Part shown: positions 23,101 to 35,500 of the stretch, in pieces
Position numbering within the stretch: the stretch's first letter is position 1
How the letters are laid out: the number at the start of each line of letters is the position of its first letter
Assembly (NCBI RefSeq): GCF_932526225.1
Contig: NC_064035.1
Coordinates: forward strand, 16,791,969-16,855,968
Source of the DNA: Nematostella vectensis
Taxonomy: Eukaryota; Cnidaria; Anthozoa; Actiniaria; Edwardsiidae
Direction: 5' to 3'
Length of the DNA: 64,000 nt
Program-made: the position numbers and the translations under genes
Notes under the pieces: model-generated
Databases searched by the model: none
Seen by the model: only the letters and a program-made list of their open reading frames with translations
Told to the model about the DNA's origin: nothing

Positions 23101-26100
23101 CTACAGCATTACCTGACCATGCTTGGTGCGAACTTGGCTGTTCCTCTTGCGCTAAGAAAATACATGTGCTTTGAAACCAACGACCTTGCATTGAGTGAAG
23201 TCATAGCGACAGTTTTCTTCACGTCTGGCATTGCTACACTCTTGCAGACGACTTTCGGTGTACGGTAAGAGATGCTCTTCAAAATCGTTTTTGAAAATAC
23301 GTTTTCGTTTTGAGCGTACTGCGTGAGGACTGAAATTGATCTTGAAGTTATTTCTTTTCCTTTTGTTCTATCTCGTTTTTTTGGTCTTACAAGCTAATTG
23401 GATCCCCCTCCCCTTCCCCTGTAGGCTTCCCATTGTACAGGGATCGACCTTCACGTTTATCGCTCCAGCCACCGCCATTCTGACTCTCGACAAGTTTAAG
23501 TGTCCAGGTAAGCGGGCTCGCATGCTGCGAAAAACACTACATGTTGATTAGATCTTGAATTGAGGTTTTTAGGAGGCACTATTAACATAACTTTGATGTT
23601 ATGGGAAAAGTGTTAACCACTATCAAAAGAGAAAAAGATAAGAGAGGGACACTTTGAATGAAAAGAGATCATCTCGGAAGAAGAAAACAAGTCTAACGTA
23701 AGTAAGCATGATTGGCAAATATACTCTCAGAAAGCTAAATCCCTTAATAGTTTGGCTGTTTTGTTTGTCTGAGGGGCGAAGTCAAGTGAAGAAGAAAGAA
23801 AATAGCGAAGAGCGATAATAAAATGGCTGTGATGCCGCGTTTGATTCAAATCCCGACTCAAGCTTTTATAATATACTTAATAGTTATAGAAATGTCTAGA
23901 AACAACATCGAAGAAGTACAGTAATATCTCCCTCTTTTTTTTCTCACTATTTGAGAAGCTCAGACACTTAAGCTTGCTGGCTTTGATCATCACCAAAATG
24001 CATTCCCTCGCTACAAGGATAGTTTTATGAATCTTTAAATGGACGTTTTGTTTGTCTGAGCGGCGAAGATGAAATCTATTTTTTCTTGGATTCCTTCTCA
24101 ATTCACTGGAATATTCCCAAAAATCAATATCTTGTCCAACTTACAGATTTCTTTTGACCATTAGGAAGATAATGAATGTTGAGAAACCACGAAGAAGCAA
24201 CAAGTTAAAGCGGAAGCGGTGTTTGAAGCACAAGGTTTTCCGCTCTTGACATTGAATAAAGTTTTTTTAACGTTTTCGAAATATTGCAATTCTCTAAGTA
24301 CTACATCCCCTTAATAAACCGCAACTTCCTGTATCCTTGATACAGGAAATGGCAAAGCGCGGGGGTATAGGGTAAGTAAAAATGCTCACGCGCAGTGGTG
24401 GGGTGATGGTTACTAAAAATAGCCAGGATGGGAATCGACATGGCGCGCGGGTAATAATATTAAAGTGTCCCTCTCTCATCTTATGCTATCTTGTCACTAT
24501 ATCATTTGCCTCGCAGAGGGGTTGTAGGGCGGAAAGACCGTTCTGGTGGCGCGCAATGTTTCTGGGGAGGATGTAATTAGGATTCGTAGCTATTTCTTAT
24601 TTCTTTTGTGATCTCCTGTAACCCTTTGGGCGCCTCGGGTTAAACTTAGAGCCACGGGGTACTAGTGTGTGCCGAGATGTATGACCTTACAGTCGTGCTG
24701 TAACATGTTTTCTATATCTTTTCTCCAAGAACCTTCCTCCAATGCGACATTGGGAGCTAACGAGACTGCAATAGACATGAACGAGATATGGAAACCGCGC
24801 ATGCTCGAGGTACGTCATCCAGGAACCCAGGCTATAAATTTTGCAGATAATATTAACCGGTCTTAATATCTAAAAGTGATCGAGAATGCCCACTTTGTCT
24901 AAGGCGTTTGTATAGAGCTTTTTGAGATGGGACCCAACGTTACTTAAGGAACGTTATGGGAACCGCATCATAGGTAATATTATATATTATCATTTTTACA
25001 GGCACACTATTTCACTATCGTTATTAGTTAGCGACCTTTTTTTTTCTTTTTCCAGATCCAAGGTGCTATAATGGTCGCGTCCCTATTTCAAGTCCTTATC
25101 GGTGTGACTGGCCTAATGGGTGTGTTACTGAGGTTCATCGGTCCCGTTGCCATAGCGCCCACCATCACGCTGATTGGACTTGCTCTCTTCGAGGTCGCAG
25201 CGTACCACTCAGGTGACTGATCACGTGACTGAAGGGCGGATCTAGCGTTTAGTGAGAGTTAAAGAATATCGATCACCCACATCTTTGTTAGTGTTTATCA
25301 TTGAAAATACAACGGTTTATTCGTAAGGCAACTTCAAAATAACAATCCACGAATGAAGTCTGACATGTTATTGACGATATTTGAGTGAAAATATATTGTT
25401 TACTCGCTCGAATGAGCCGATGGAAATGGATGCTTTGTTCAATGGCGGCGTGATTGGCTTTCTTTAAAGGAAAGGTAGAATTTAAGGGGAATGGCCACCT
25501 TTGTCGTATAGGTAATAGCTCCTCGTACCGGAGCTAGTACCGGCATCTTATGTCACTCTAGCTTCTTCCTAATCTTGTAAAAATATTTGGTCTCTTTAGT
25601 ATTGTCATGCGCTATCCAAAAGAAACTAGTAGAGGGAAAGTAAAGAATATAAGAAATAATTTCATATCACATTTTATGGTTTAGTTACTTTTTTCCGGTA
25701 CTTATTTTGCTTTATGTTCTTCTTATTTTTTATTTATATTTATTTTTCAGCAAAGCAATGGGGAGTTGCGATCATGTAAGTTAATTAAATATTAACAACC
25801 GGAGAGGACACATACGGAATGATTTGGGCCGCTGAACGTTTTAGTAATGCACTAGTCAATTGAAACCTTCAACCCCATTGTCCCGGGGAAGGGTGGGGGA
25901 TTAGACTTTGACCCTGTACAAAACTAAGAAAAGCCCCAGTCCCCTTAGCCTGCGAGCCGGCTCTCCTGTGTGTTTTCGGGGTAATGATCGTTTTCGGGGT
26001 TTAGGGAATCCTGTGGTGAGCTGTTTTTGCTCGCCACAGGAATCCCGAAACCCCGAAAACCGAAATATCCGAATTAACCCACTGGAGAGCCGGCTCGCAG

Positions 26101-29100
26101 GCTATCACCTTTCGGGACAGATTCTCGTTCAAAAGGGCTCTAAACCCCCACCTTAACCCCACACTTCCCCGGGGCCATTGGGGTGGGGGTTTCAAATGAC
26201 TAGTGCATAACCTAATATACAACCATGCTTTTTCTTACCGTGCCTAATTGTTTTTTTTTTTTTCTAGGACTGTGGTTTTGATAGCTTTATTCTCGCAATA
26301 TCTGCAGAATATTAAGATTCCGTTTCCGGGATACTCGAAAGAGCGTGGATGCCATATGAACTTCTACCCAGTCTTTCGTCTGTTCCCGGTAAAAGCCTGC
26401 TAAGCTCAGACACTATGTGCATCAGAAACTCGCTTGTATGACTGAGATATTGAGATGAACTTAATACCTGCTGGGAAGTCAGGTTTCCCAGGGTTATGGC
26501 AGGGAACTCAGGGTGGAATCACAAAATCCGATCATCTTGGTTTTGATTTATAATGGAACGAATGTTTTGGAGCTGCTGTGTAAATTTTACGAGGGTGGGG
26601 GGTGGAGGGGGTTTGGCCGCGTACTTGTAAAAAAAATATACCTTTGTTACGCCCCAGTGGTGGTAACAGAGCGATGTTTTCTTGAGTGTAGTTTTCGCTA
26701 TAAACGTGTCGTGGTTTTCATACAGTGTATGAACCAGCCCTTATGCTCTTGTGTGTAGATCATTCTAACAATTTGTGTGACTTGGGTTTTATATTTTGTA
26801 TGAACCGTGAACCGATGAACCGATCGATATTTTCTTGTGGAGAACATCTGCTAAGGTTATTGTATCATGTGTGAACCGAGCCTTATATCATTTTCTGCAG
26901 ATCATTCTTGCTATCTGTGTATCCTGGATGGTTTGTGCCATTGTTACTGCGGCTGATGGGCTCCCTGTGGGCAACGCCGGTCGGACTGATACCAAGGTTG
27001 GAACTCTTCAGAAGGCCAAGTGGTTTAGAGTACCCTACCCCGGTAAGTAAGTTAGTGGTTCGGAGTACCCTACCCCGGCAAGTAAAGTGGTTTAGAGTAC
27101 CCTACCCCGGTATGTAGTTAAGTCGTTCGGAGTACCCTACCCCGGCAAGTAAAGTGGTTTAGAGTACCCTACCCCGGTAAGTAAGTTAGTCGTTCGGAGT
27201 ACCCTACCCAAGTGGTCCAGAGAAGCCACCCTTGTTATTAAACAAGTAATTCAGAATACCCTTTTAAAGTGAGTATCCTAGAAACAAGTGATTCATAGAA
27301 ATGCCTCGTTCGGCCAATGCTGGGCTGCAACTTTTACTCATACAACGTGTTTGAATCGCCTTGTCTCGTTAGGCCAGTGGGGTCTTCCAACTGTCAGTGT
27401 TGCCGGGGTCTTTGGAATGCTCGCTGGCGTCATAGCTTCCATTGTGGAGTCTGTGGGAGACTATTACGCATGTGCGCGCATGTGCGGTGCACCTCCCCCG
27501 CCCACACACGCCATCAACCGCGGTATAGGCATCGAGGGGCTTGGCTGTATTATCACAGGGGCCTGGGGTACAGGAAGCGGAACCACATCCTACAGTGAGA
27601 ACATTGGCGCCATTGGTATCACCAAGGTCAGTCATGCAACACTCAACAAAAAGTAGTATACGTCAGTCAAGCAATATGGTAGCAAAAGAAGTGTAGTAAG
27701 TAGTGGTGTAAGTAACTCAGTCACGAAACAAAAAGTGTGAAGTCACGCAATGCGTAACAAAAGTTGTATTTGGATGTCTGTCACGTAACAATACTAGTGT
27801 GAGGATGTCAGTCACACAATACGTAACAAAAATTGTGTGCGGTTGTTGGTCACGCAACAAGTAACATGAGTAAATCGAAGGAACTTTCCTGGAACTTTCA
27901 TTTATCGAGACTTTCCTAATAATAAGGCGTCCCTAGTGCGAGGTTCCACGTTTTACCTTGTGCCACAGGTTGGCAGCCTCCGAGTGATCCAGTTCGGTGC
28001 TCTTGTCGCCCTGGTGATGGGTGTGGTAGGCAAAGTGGGGGCGCTTTTCACCACCATCCCGGACCCCATCGTTGGGGGCGTGTTCCTGGTCATGTTTGGG
28101 ATGATAACGGCAGTGGGGATCTCTAATCTTCAGTACGTGGACATGACTTCTGCCAGGAATATGTTTATCGTGGGCGTGTCTATCGTTGCGGGGATGGCTA
28201 TACCTTTCTCCCTGAAAGCTATGTTTGAAGCTGACAAGAATTTAATCCAAACGGGTAAGTCGTTATTGGGTCTATCTATGGCCATCCTCGGGTACCCAGG
28301 GCGTCGCGGTCAGCGTAAGGGGGCGCGAGAGCAAGACGGCGGAGACGGGAGGGGGCTTTCTTCTTCCCTCCTCTCCCCCCCCCCCCCCCTCCGCTGGCCT
28401 TGTTCCGCCTCATTCTCGCGCCTGTGACCTCGACGGCCTGGGTTTCCGATGATGATCTATGCTGGGTGTCAGAGGCCCTCCCGTGGACTTTAAAAAGGAA
28501 TGAAAGCTTTCTCCATTTCCATAAACTGGATACTCGTTACTAGCATTTACGATGACAACTTCGTTTCCAGCGCCCGTAAATCCTTGTGCTTTCGAGAGAT
28601 GCCCTAGCAGGAACGAGGGTTAGCCTTTCCCAGACCGGGGGGACTAAGTACTAGCTTACATGGTGTAGGGACAAATGTCCAATATGGCGATTGACTTGTT
28701 TCCTCTAACTACGACATCCTAATTATTTGACCATTTTCCTTCAGGATCGATGGAGGTAGACCAAATAATCAAGGTGCTGCTGACCACAAATATCGCTGTC
28801 GGTGGGCTCATTGCACTCTTTTTGGATAATACTATACCGGGGACCGCAAAGGAGCGTGGGATCACAGCCTGGAGGAAGCGAGGATCTGGGAAAGAGGGAG
28901 GCGAAGACGAGGACTTCCAGGTTGCGCCAATCCACGTCTATGATCTACCGTGCTGCTTGAAAAGCCTCGGGTACAAGCCCTTTGCCAAATACGTGCCGTT
29001 TCTTCCTTACTATCCCCCTGAGAGCAACACTGATGGCGCCACTAACGTTGCCATAGTTATGGAGCCGATCCCTGACGAGAAGCATGACGGCAAAGCAGAA

Positions 29101-29283
29101 GTCGAAGGCGCAAAGCTCGACGGAAAGTTGGATGATTTCAAGGGAGCAAGGCATGATGGCAAAGATTACGTTAGGTCTGATGAGAAGTTGGATGTCGTGG
29201 ACGCAGCAGATGATAAGAATAATTCAGATGCAAGTGGCGTTAAGGAAGAAGAGAAAGTGGATGCTGATATTACGGCTTTCTGA
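20132..29283 (+). CDS. SLC23/NAT-family nucleobase-ascorbate transporter
   Basis: Sodium-coupled ascorbate or nucleobase permease of the plasma membrane (SLC23A1/A2 type). Twelve exons: 20132-20155, 22864-22968, 23107-23264, 23425-23507, 24730-24809, 25056-25212, 25751-25775, 26268-26388, 26901-27042, 27373-27626, 27969-28254, 28745-29283. All junction phases agree, giving 657 residues. Recognisable blocks are [31 protein letters not shown], the NAT signature [10 protein letters not shown] in exon 10, [26 protein letters not shown] and LDNTIPGT. Several hydrophobic segments fit the 12-14 helix fold. The C-terminal tail is long, acidic and lysine-rich with repeated K-x-D-G-K motifs, so the protein is about 60 residues longer than human SLC23A1. 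The start ATG has A at -3 and G at +4; exon 1 encodes only eight residues. Substrate cannot be decided from sequence. Confidence 0.93.
21003..21216. mobile_element. Near-complete palindrome, 79-bp perfect arms
   Basis: Bases 21003-21081 are the exact reverse complement of 21138-21216. The 56-bp centre is itself partly palindromic (CTGAAAGACGTCTTTCAG). It lies in SLC23 intron 1. A diverged relative with the same CATCCTCGGG start occurs at 28283-28454. It could form a long hairpin in RNA or DNA. Most likely a recent foldback MITE. Confidence 0.9.
21297..22815. mobile_element. Nested MITE cluster in SLC23 intron 1
   Basis: The left boundary TGCCTAGTGCACACTAGTGA and CATG-centred palindrome match the element at 3695. 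A second inverted pair brackets most of the interval: about 21466-21515 (GCAAGAGACCATGATGTAAG) and about 22750-22800 (its counterpart near CATGGTCTCTTGC). A third pair is GAAAGCTATTTTTAGA at about 21805 and TCTAAAAATAGCTTTC at about 22710. A further small MITE is inserted at about 21523-21772. No transposase is seen. Confidence 0.6.
21523..21772. mobile_element. MITE with AATTTTTAGTT inverted ends, nested
   Basis: It starts AAGCCCCATCTAAACTAAC and ends GTGTAGATGGAGCTTTA, with inverted copies of CAATTTTTAGTTGACAATTT at both sides. It is inserted within the larger inverted-repeat cluster of SLC23 intron 1. Confidence 0.7.
25848..26207. mobile_element. MITE with a second MITE nested inside
   Basis: Outer inverted ends run from TGCACTAGTCA at 25848 and end with TGACTAGTGCA at 26207, with imperfect matching over about 45 bp (GAAACC, CCCCATTG/CAATGGGG-like, CCGGGGAAG). 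Inside, 25946-26104 has its own 21-bp near-perfect ends (TAGCCTGCGAGCCGGCTCTC and its complement) and an inner TTTTCGGGGT palindrome. It lies in SLC23 intron 7. Confidence 0.75.
27018..27210. repeat. Tandem copies of the SLC23 exon 9 donor
   Basis: The exon 9 end (GAGTACCCTACCCCG) with its donor is repeated downstream with alternating 35- and 32-bp spacing. Donor-like sites occur at 27043 (GTAAGT, the modelled site), 27078 (GCAAGT), 27110 (GTATGT), 27145 (GCAAGT) and 27177 (GTAAGT); a last copy at about 27200 lacks the donor. Confidence 0.93.
28283..28454. mobile_element. Diverged foldback MITE in SLC23 intron 11
   Basis: It starts CATCCTCGGGTACCCAGGGC and ends with an imperfect inverted match (GGCCTGGGTTTCCGATGATG). 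It is the same family as the palindrome at 21003-21216, but with decayed arms and a C-rich run in the middle. Confidence 0.65.
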
Positions 29284-30738
29284 ACTTTTGAACGGGACTT
29301 TCTAGATCTCTTTGAAGTAATCAGTATAATGTTGTAAATGTTCTACTACGCTAAACAAACCCCGAATACCAGTAAAGGATACACGTTGTCCTTACTTTAT
29401 CATTACAAGGATATAAGATATACAGGATAAGTACAAAACAACACTTAGAGAGAACAGCAGGAGTGCTCTGTAAACGGAGATTTCCCCAGTTTGTAGTCTG
29501 ACAGACATTATATCGCAAAATATAATAAAATCCACCATCTTGTACTAAACTCTAATTAAGAAACAGTGAAAATCAAATGCGTTCTTTTGCTTGGGTCATG
29601 CTCGGAGAATCAGTAGTCGCAAATCTTGAGGTAAAAAACCATTCATCCCTTTCGAATTGACGGTGATCGGTTTCTGGTTTGTAGGTTTTTGTTTAGTAAG
29701 AAGTGTGATTGAAAGAGTGTGGATGCTGTTATCTTCTCTGAAATGTGTTGCAGGACATATAAAGAAAACGTTGTCGTTTTTGGTGCCTGGTACCGAGGAA
29801 TCTTAGTTTCTTTTCAGAGGCTTTTTCCATTTATTAAAAGTCTCAGTTAGTGTTTTTCTCTTCTAAAAACAAATAATCAAGTCTACTAGTTTACGAAGTA
29901 CCTGCAGTACAGTAACCTTAAAAATGACAATCATGCAGATTATCCAGAAATAAGGAATACATTAGTTTTCTTATATGGAAGTAGTATATTAGTTTCCTTG
30001 TATGGAAGTGACCGCGTTTGGCACAAATGACAATTTTTGGCTAAATTTTCTTGATATGTTTTGTTCTGTGACCATGGTTGTCTGATTTCCTCTTGTGGGG
30101 GGGGGGGGGAGGGGTGGCTTCCAGCACGCGTGAATTTTTTCCCAAAAAAATCTGCCCTCCTTGACAAGTTTTGTTACTGATTAATTATTGATTCATTTTA
30201 TAAAACCGCTTATAATCATTTAGCATATGAGAACTACTGACATACTATATTGAACACGAGAGCCAAACGGGACACAGGAGATAAGGGTGACTGAATCAGG
30301 TATTAGACGAACAATCCGATACAAATGCGAGAGCCAAGCATATTAATTGTTCGTCAGACTTTGGAGAACAGTAATTAGCATGCGAGACTGCTGCCAAAAA
30401 ACTGCGATCCCGATTTATGCGCGAGTCGGGAGCATAATAAACCTTCACCAGCCTCGTCCCCAGGCTCCTGCTGTCAAACAACAAATAAGCGATCCCTTCG
30501 GCAAATGAAAAGTGACTTCATTATCCTACAAGCAGACTCCTTCGCAGCGGTCAACGAAGGAGTCTAACCTACATGACGCTCAGCGAATAGAAGCCAGACG
30601 ACGAATTTAAAGCTCTCCTAATTGCTATCATGGTCCCGTCGTGCCTAATATGATTGCGTTACAAGTAACGTGATTGCGTTACAAGTAAAACGAGACCACA
30701 TGTGTGTTGATGCGTTACCGATACACTGCTCGTGAGCC
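29284..30738. other. Intergenic region between SLC23 and the amidase gene
   Basis: AT-rich sequence with an AATAAA at about 29525 that could serve the SLC23 transcript. A G-run lies at about 30097-30110. No exon or RNA gene was recognised. Confidence 0.5.
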
Positions 30739-32445
30739 ATGGCTTTATACAGAGATCGAGCCGTACCGTCACCGACAAAAGAAACCGTAAAACAGCTTTC
30801 TGATAAGCTAGGATTTCAGCTAGATGATTCCGCAATAGCCGACTACCAAGGTGAGATCTTCATCGTAACTACAATACCCTTTTTGCTAGGCAATAGCTAG
30901 CATCTTACAGCCCTTAGGCCTAGCGAAGGCTACAGCATGGATATGTGTGGATATTGAATGTTAGATCGGCTGCAGCTAAACCTAATTTTTTTTATATACC
31001 AGGCTTTCGAATAGAATATTGTATATTCAATGCGCGTGTGTTCTAATCGAAACTGGGTCTTTATCGGACGGTGTAAATGGCAGTGCGGATTGTAGGGTCA
31101 ACTCCAATTTTGTAAGTTCGTGTCTACGCGAGCAAAGGTCAGAATACCCGTCCACTAATTTGCATTTTCCTTGTATTTACTGTCTCATTCTATAAGAAAT
31201 CGAGGTGTGAAGTCCCATTGTTAACTCTTTGTGGACGTGTATTCTGCAGTTGTTCCATCAATTTTCTAACATCTGTATCTTATCCGCCTAGCACGGAAAG
31301 AGTACTTTCAAGACCTGACTTAGCAGCAGGGAAACGTATTGCAGCATTTTGTACTGCACGCTTATTGGTTTTTCCCTAAAACTGAATATCATTTGCATGA
31401 TTTAGGCTTTTGTCCTTTTTAATATCTTTTTACGAATGCAAATTTTATTTTATTTCAAAGCCCCCAATCAGGAGGGACAATGTGTATGTTGTTATTGAAT
31501 TAGTTCTACGGGAATAATCTTTATGAGCTTTAACACCGATATTTTTATTAAGACGCTCTCGTCCGCGTTGTATTTATTCTGCTGTGACCCGCTGTTATTG
31601 AGTATGAATTATCAAGAAAGGTTTAATGTTACGCGTTAATGAAAAAAAAAGAAGTTGTAAGCAAGAGGCAAGAGTCGCTCATTCACAGTGTACATTATAC
31701 TTTTATAACTAGGCATAAGCAGAGTTATCCATAAGACGGAAAAATGTGCGCGGTTATAAAAGGTGCGGGCACGCGGGTAAAGGGTGCGGTTGAATGCAGA
31801 AGGTGCGGGTGTAAATCTAAACAGGAAAAAAGGGGGAAAAATGTAACATTTGGTAGTTACTGTTCAGTGTAAATTTAACATAATGCATATATGATATCAA
31901 ATTAATCATATTTTGGCAAACCAACGTTGAAACCACTCAAGTGAGACCATCGTTTTCAAGACCCGCACACTATTTTGCTAACGCCCGCACCGTAACCCGC
32001 GAACATTAGGCAAGCCCTTCCTTGGACGCAGACTGATCATTTCACTCATTTTGACGAGAAGCTTATTTGTGACGCTTGCAGCGGACTCTTGAGACGTGTA
32101 AAGAAATATGTAGCACCTCATTTAACCGTTCACTTTGACTCGCATTGCCAGTCAAGGTCGATAAAAGAGCTGTCTGTCTTTTTGGTTTTGTATTGTGAGT
32201 AATGAGGTAACAGAATCACGAAATCATAGTTCTAGATGAATATCGAGCCAGCAAATCTCGCCTTTTTATTTCTAGAGGCCCTGAGTCGATGCTTGGAAGA
32301 TTTTGACAAGATTCTCGATATCCCCGATTGCAAGCTTCCGGTGAAATATCCTCGGACGCCCGGATATCGCCCGACGCGTGAAGAGAACTCGCACAACGCA
32401 TGGTAAGCGTTAAGCATGAATAACGCATGGTAAGCGTTACGCATG

Positions 32446-32512
<67 letters not shown>

Positions 32513-35500
32513 TGACAGACGGACGGACGGACGGACGGACTCTGCAAAGTGCCTTACAGATATAACAATAAACGACAGGTTCTGGAAATGCGAAATAAAT
32601 GGAGCAGCGCTCGGTAAACTTCGAGGAAAAAGAATCGTCATCAAGGACAACATCTGTGTCGCTGGGATCCCTATGTCGATGGGCTCACACAGCCTACCGG
32701 GTTATGTCCCAGACGAGGACGCCACTGTAGTCACCAGGGTCCTTGACGCTGGAGGGACTATAGTCGGTAAGGCGGTCTGCGAGGAGCTGAGCATCAGTGG
32801 AAGTAGTTTTACTGCAGCAACGGGGCCTGTCATGAATCCGCTGGACAACCGCAGGGAGACTGGGGGCTCATCCTCTGGTTGCGGTGCTCTTGTGAGTATG
32901 TGCAAATTTGACAGCGCAAACGGCAATTTAAGATATTGACCAGCATGCAATGCAGGCGTTTACAGCGAAAAACCGGCCTCGAGCGACTCGTAGCCGCCAT
33001 ATACCGGGTAAACGCCTTGAAATGGCAGCAGCTCTACGACCGAAAAGAACGATGGCTCTCACGCAGACAAAATATGTGTTAATTGTACAATTATCAATTA
33101 AAAGTCTTTGATGCATGGTTTTGGGATCGTTGGAGTTCTGTTACCACCTTTATTATTACGAATGATTTGTACCCATCAGCACCTTTCGGTCGGCAAACCG
33201 ACATTCCGACGGTTCTGACCGCGTCTCACATATTTATATATTTTTACAATTGTATTGTTCTTTTGCTCTGTTAAAAAGAGGCTTGCGTCCTGTTGTTTCA
33301 GTTGGCTTCTGGAGAAGTCGACATGGCTATAGGAGGTGACCAGGGCGGGTCCGTGCGGCACCCCTCCAGCAGGTGCGGGCTGGTGGGGCTGAAGCCCACG
33401 TATGGCCTGGTGCCCTATACCGGGGCGTGCCCCTGTGAGGTCTCCCTTGATCATCTAGGACCGATGGCGAGGAGCGTCAAGGACGTGTCGCTTCTCCTGG
33501 AGGTACAGTCCCTTTTAATGCATTTAAAAGTAGTTCAACTTACCTCTGTTGAAGCAATTTCAGAAAAAAATCCATACTCACCGCCTTCACCCTCAGGGAA
33601 TTGGGAATCTGGTGGATGGGGCTAAAAGCCAGGTTTTTTTAATTAAAAGATAATACACTGTATTTTGGCCAATTTCACGGGGTAGAAACTCCAGCCTAAG
33701 AGGGCCTTGGCAAAATGCCCTTTTGTGAGGGGGATGGGATGACCTTGTGTTGGAATCACACAATGCGTGATCGTGTTTGTTAGTTATTCGGAAGGTGATC
33801 GTATGTTCGTTGTAAACTCGGTAGGTGATCGCGGGATATGACGAGGGCCGTGACGTTAGACAGTCTCAGCTTCACAGACATGGACAACTTAGTTATTCCC
33901 AACTGGTGAGAGCTAAGTGCACTACTGGAGGAGAAATCTAGACAAGGACAAAAAAAGATTCCGAGGATAGGGGAAGGACTTGAAATAATGGGCTTGGCTT
34001 GGGCTTCCTTTAGCTTTTTGTCTTAGCTTTCCCTACCCTTTTGTCTTACTCTAGCTAGTTACAGCTTGGAACTATGGAATACTAGTCTTCCTTTGAGATA
34101 TATAGACGCCCAGGTGTGTTGAGAAGGGGACGGAGCTGGGGTGAACTGATTATTTCTTTGTTTTCTTTGAAGCTTAATGGCGACATCAGTGGCATTCGAA
34201 TCGGCCTATTGCGTGAAGGATTCGGGCACCAAAATTCGGAAGAGGACGTGGATCGAATCGTAAAGGAGGCATCTATTCGCCTGGCGGAGCGGACAGGTCA
34301 CGAGGTGGTGGGCATATCGGTGCCGATGCACCTTCAAGGTGGGGAACCGTATTGAGCCATGTGGTGCTATGGCTGGTCCTGTCTTCCATGCACACATCAA
34401 CCAGTACAACAAGTGGAGAAAATGTACCCCCCTCTCCCATCCTGTACCACTACCCCCCCCTCTCCCATCCTGTACCACTACCCCCCCCTCTCCCATCCTG
34501 TACCACTACCCCCCCCTCTCCCATCCTGTACCACTACCCCCCTCTCCCATCCTGCACCACTACCCCCCCCCCCTCTTCCATCCTGTACCACTACCCCTCC
34601 CTCGCCCCTCCTCTGTTCAAGCAGGGAGTTTGTATGATGATAGTAGTTAGTTTATTTAGTACTAATACACTGTAATGTTTTTGTTCTCTTTTGTTCTGGC
34701 TTGACCATTACACTTACAATTACATTTTGTTGCACGAGATTTTGAAAACCACTCTAAAACGATAAAATATGCGAGAAAGAGGCTTCAGATATCGAGTAGT
34801 TCGTTACTGCTATCCATAATACCCTTGTTTGTCTAAGTTGCTCCTTATCCCTCCCCTCCCCGGGATTCACACGATGCTTTCAAAGCTTTCTATGGGCCTG
34901 TATCTTTTTTTGGCAAGCTGCCGTAAACACATCCTTCATAGCATATCCTTCATTTACTCGTGGCGACATGACGGAAAAATTTGGAAAACGCGCAATTCCA
35001 GATAGAGAGAGTAGACACAATTTCTTCAGTGGCTATAGGTCCCTTGTATTACGGACTGATTTTTAAAACACAAATAATGTGAGGCCGGAGTGCACATAAC
35101 CAGATTTTGGCTTTTTAAGATAATTTTTCCTCGATCATCATTGCCCTGTGTATCAGCTCAGGGACGAAAAGCTCAAAATCAATTTTAAAAAAGTCGCACT
35201 TGATATTTTGTTTGTTATAAGTTACTAAGTACTCAGAGGAATTCTGCGCCTTATTCGATGTGAAATGGGCTTATTTGAAGCGTCACGTCATGTTTTTCCG
35301 TCATGTTACTCGTGGCTGATTACTGGCTGCTTGTTTGTACAGGGTCAGCCCTCTTGACAGCGATCAGCTGTATTGGGGGAAGGAGAGTATTGCATGACGG
35401 CAATGGTAAGGCTATCGCTGGTCCTAGAAACTCAACGCACGCTAGAAGCTTAACACACGCTAAGAGCACAACACACGCTAGTAGCACAACACACGCTAGA

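Noticed and set aside
32216-32653. Ser-Val-Cys-Leu repeat frame on the minus strand
   Set aside because: Translation of the (GACA)n microsatellite.
34339-34675. Pro/Thr-rich frames in three plus-strand frames
   Set aside because: C-rich tandem repeat in an amidase intron, equally open in all frames.
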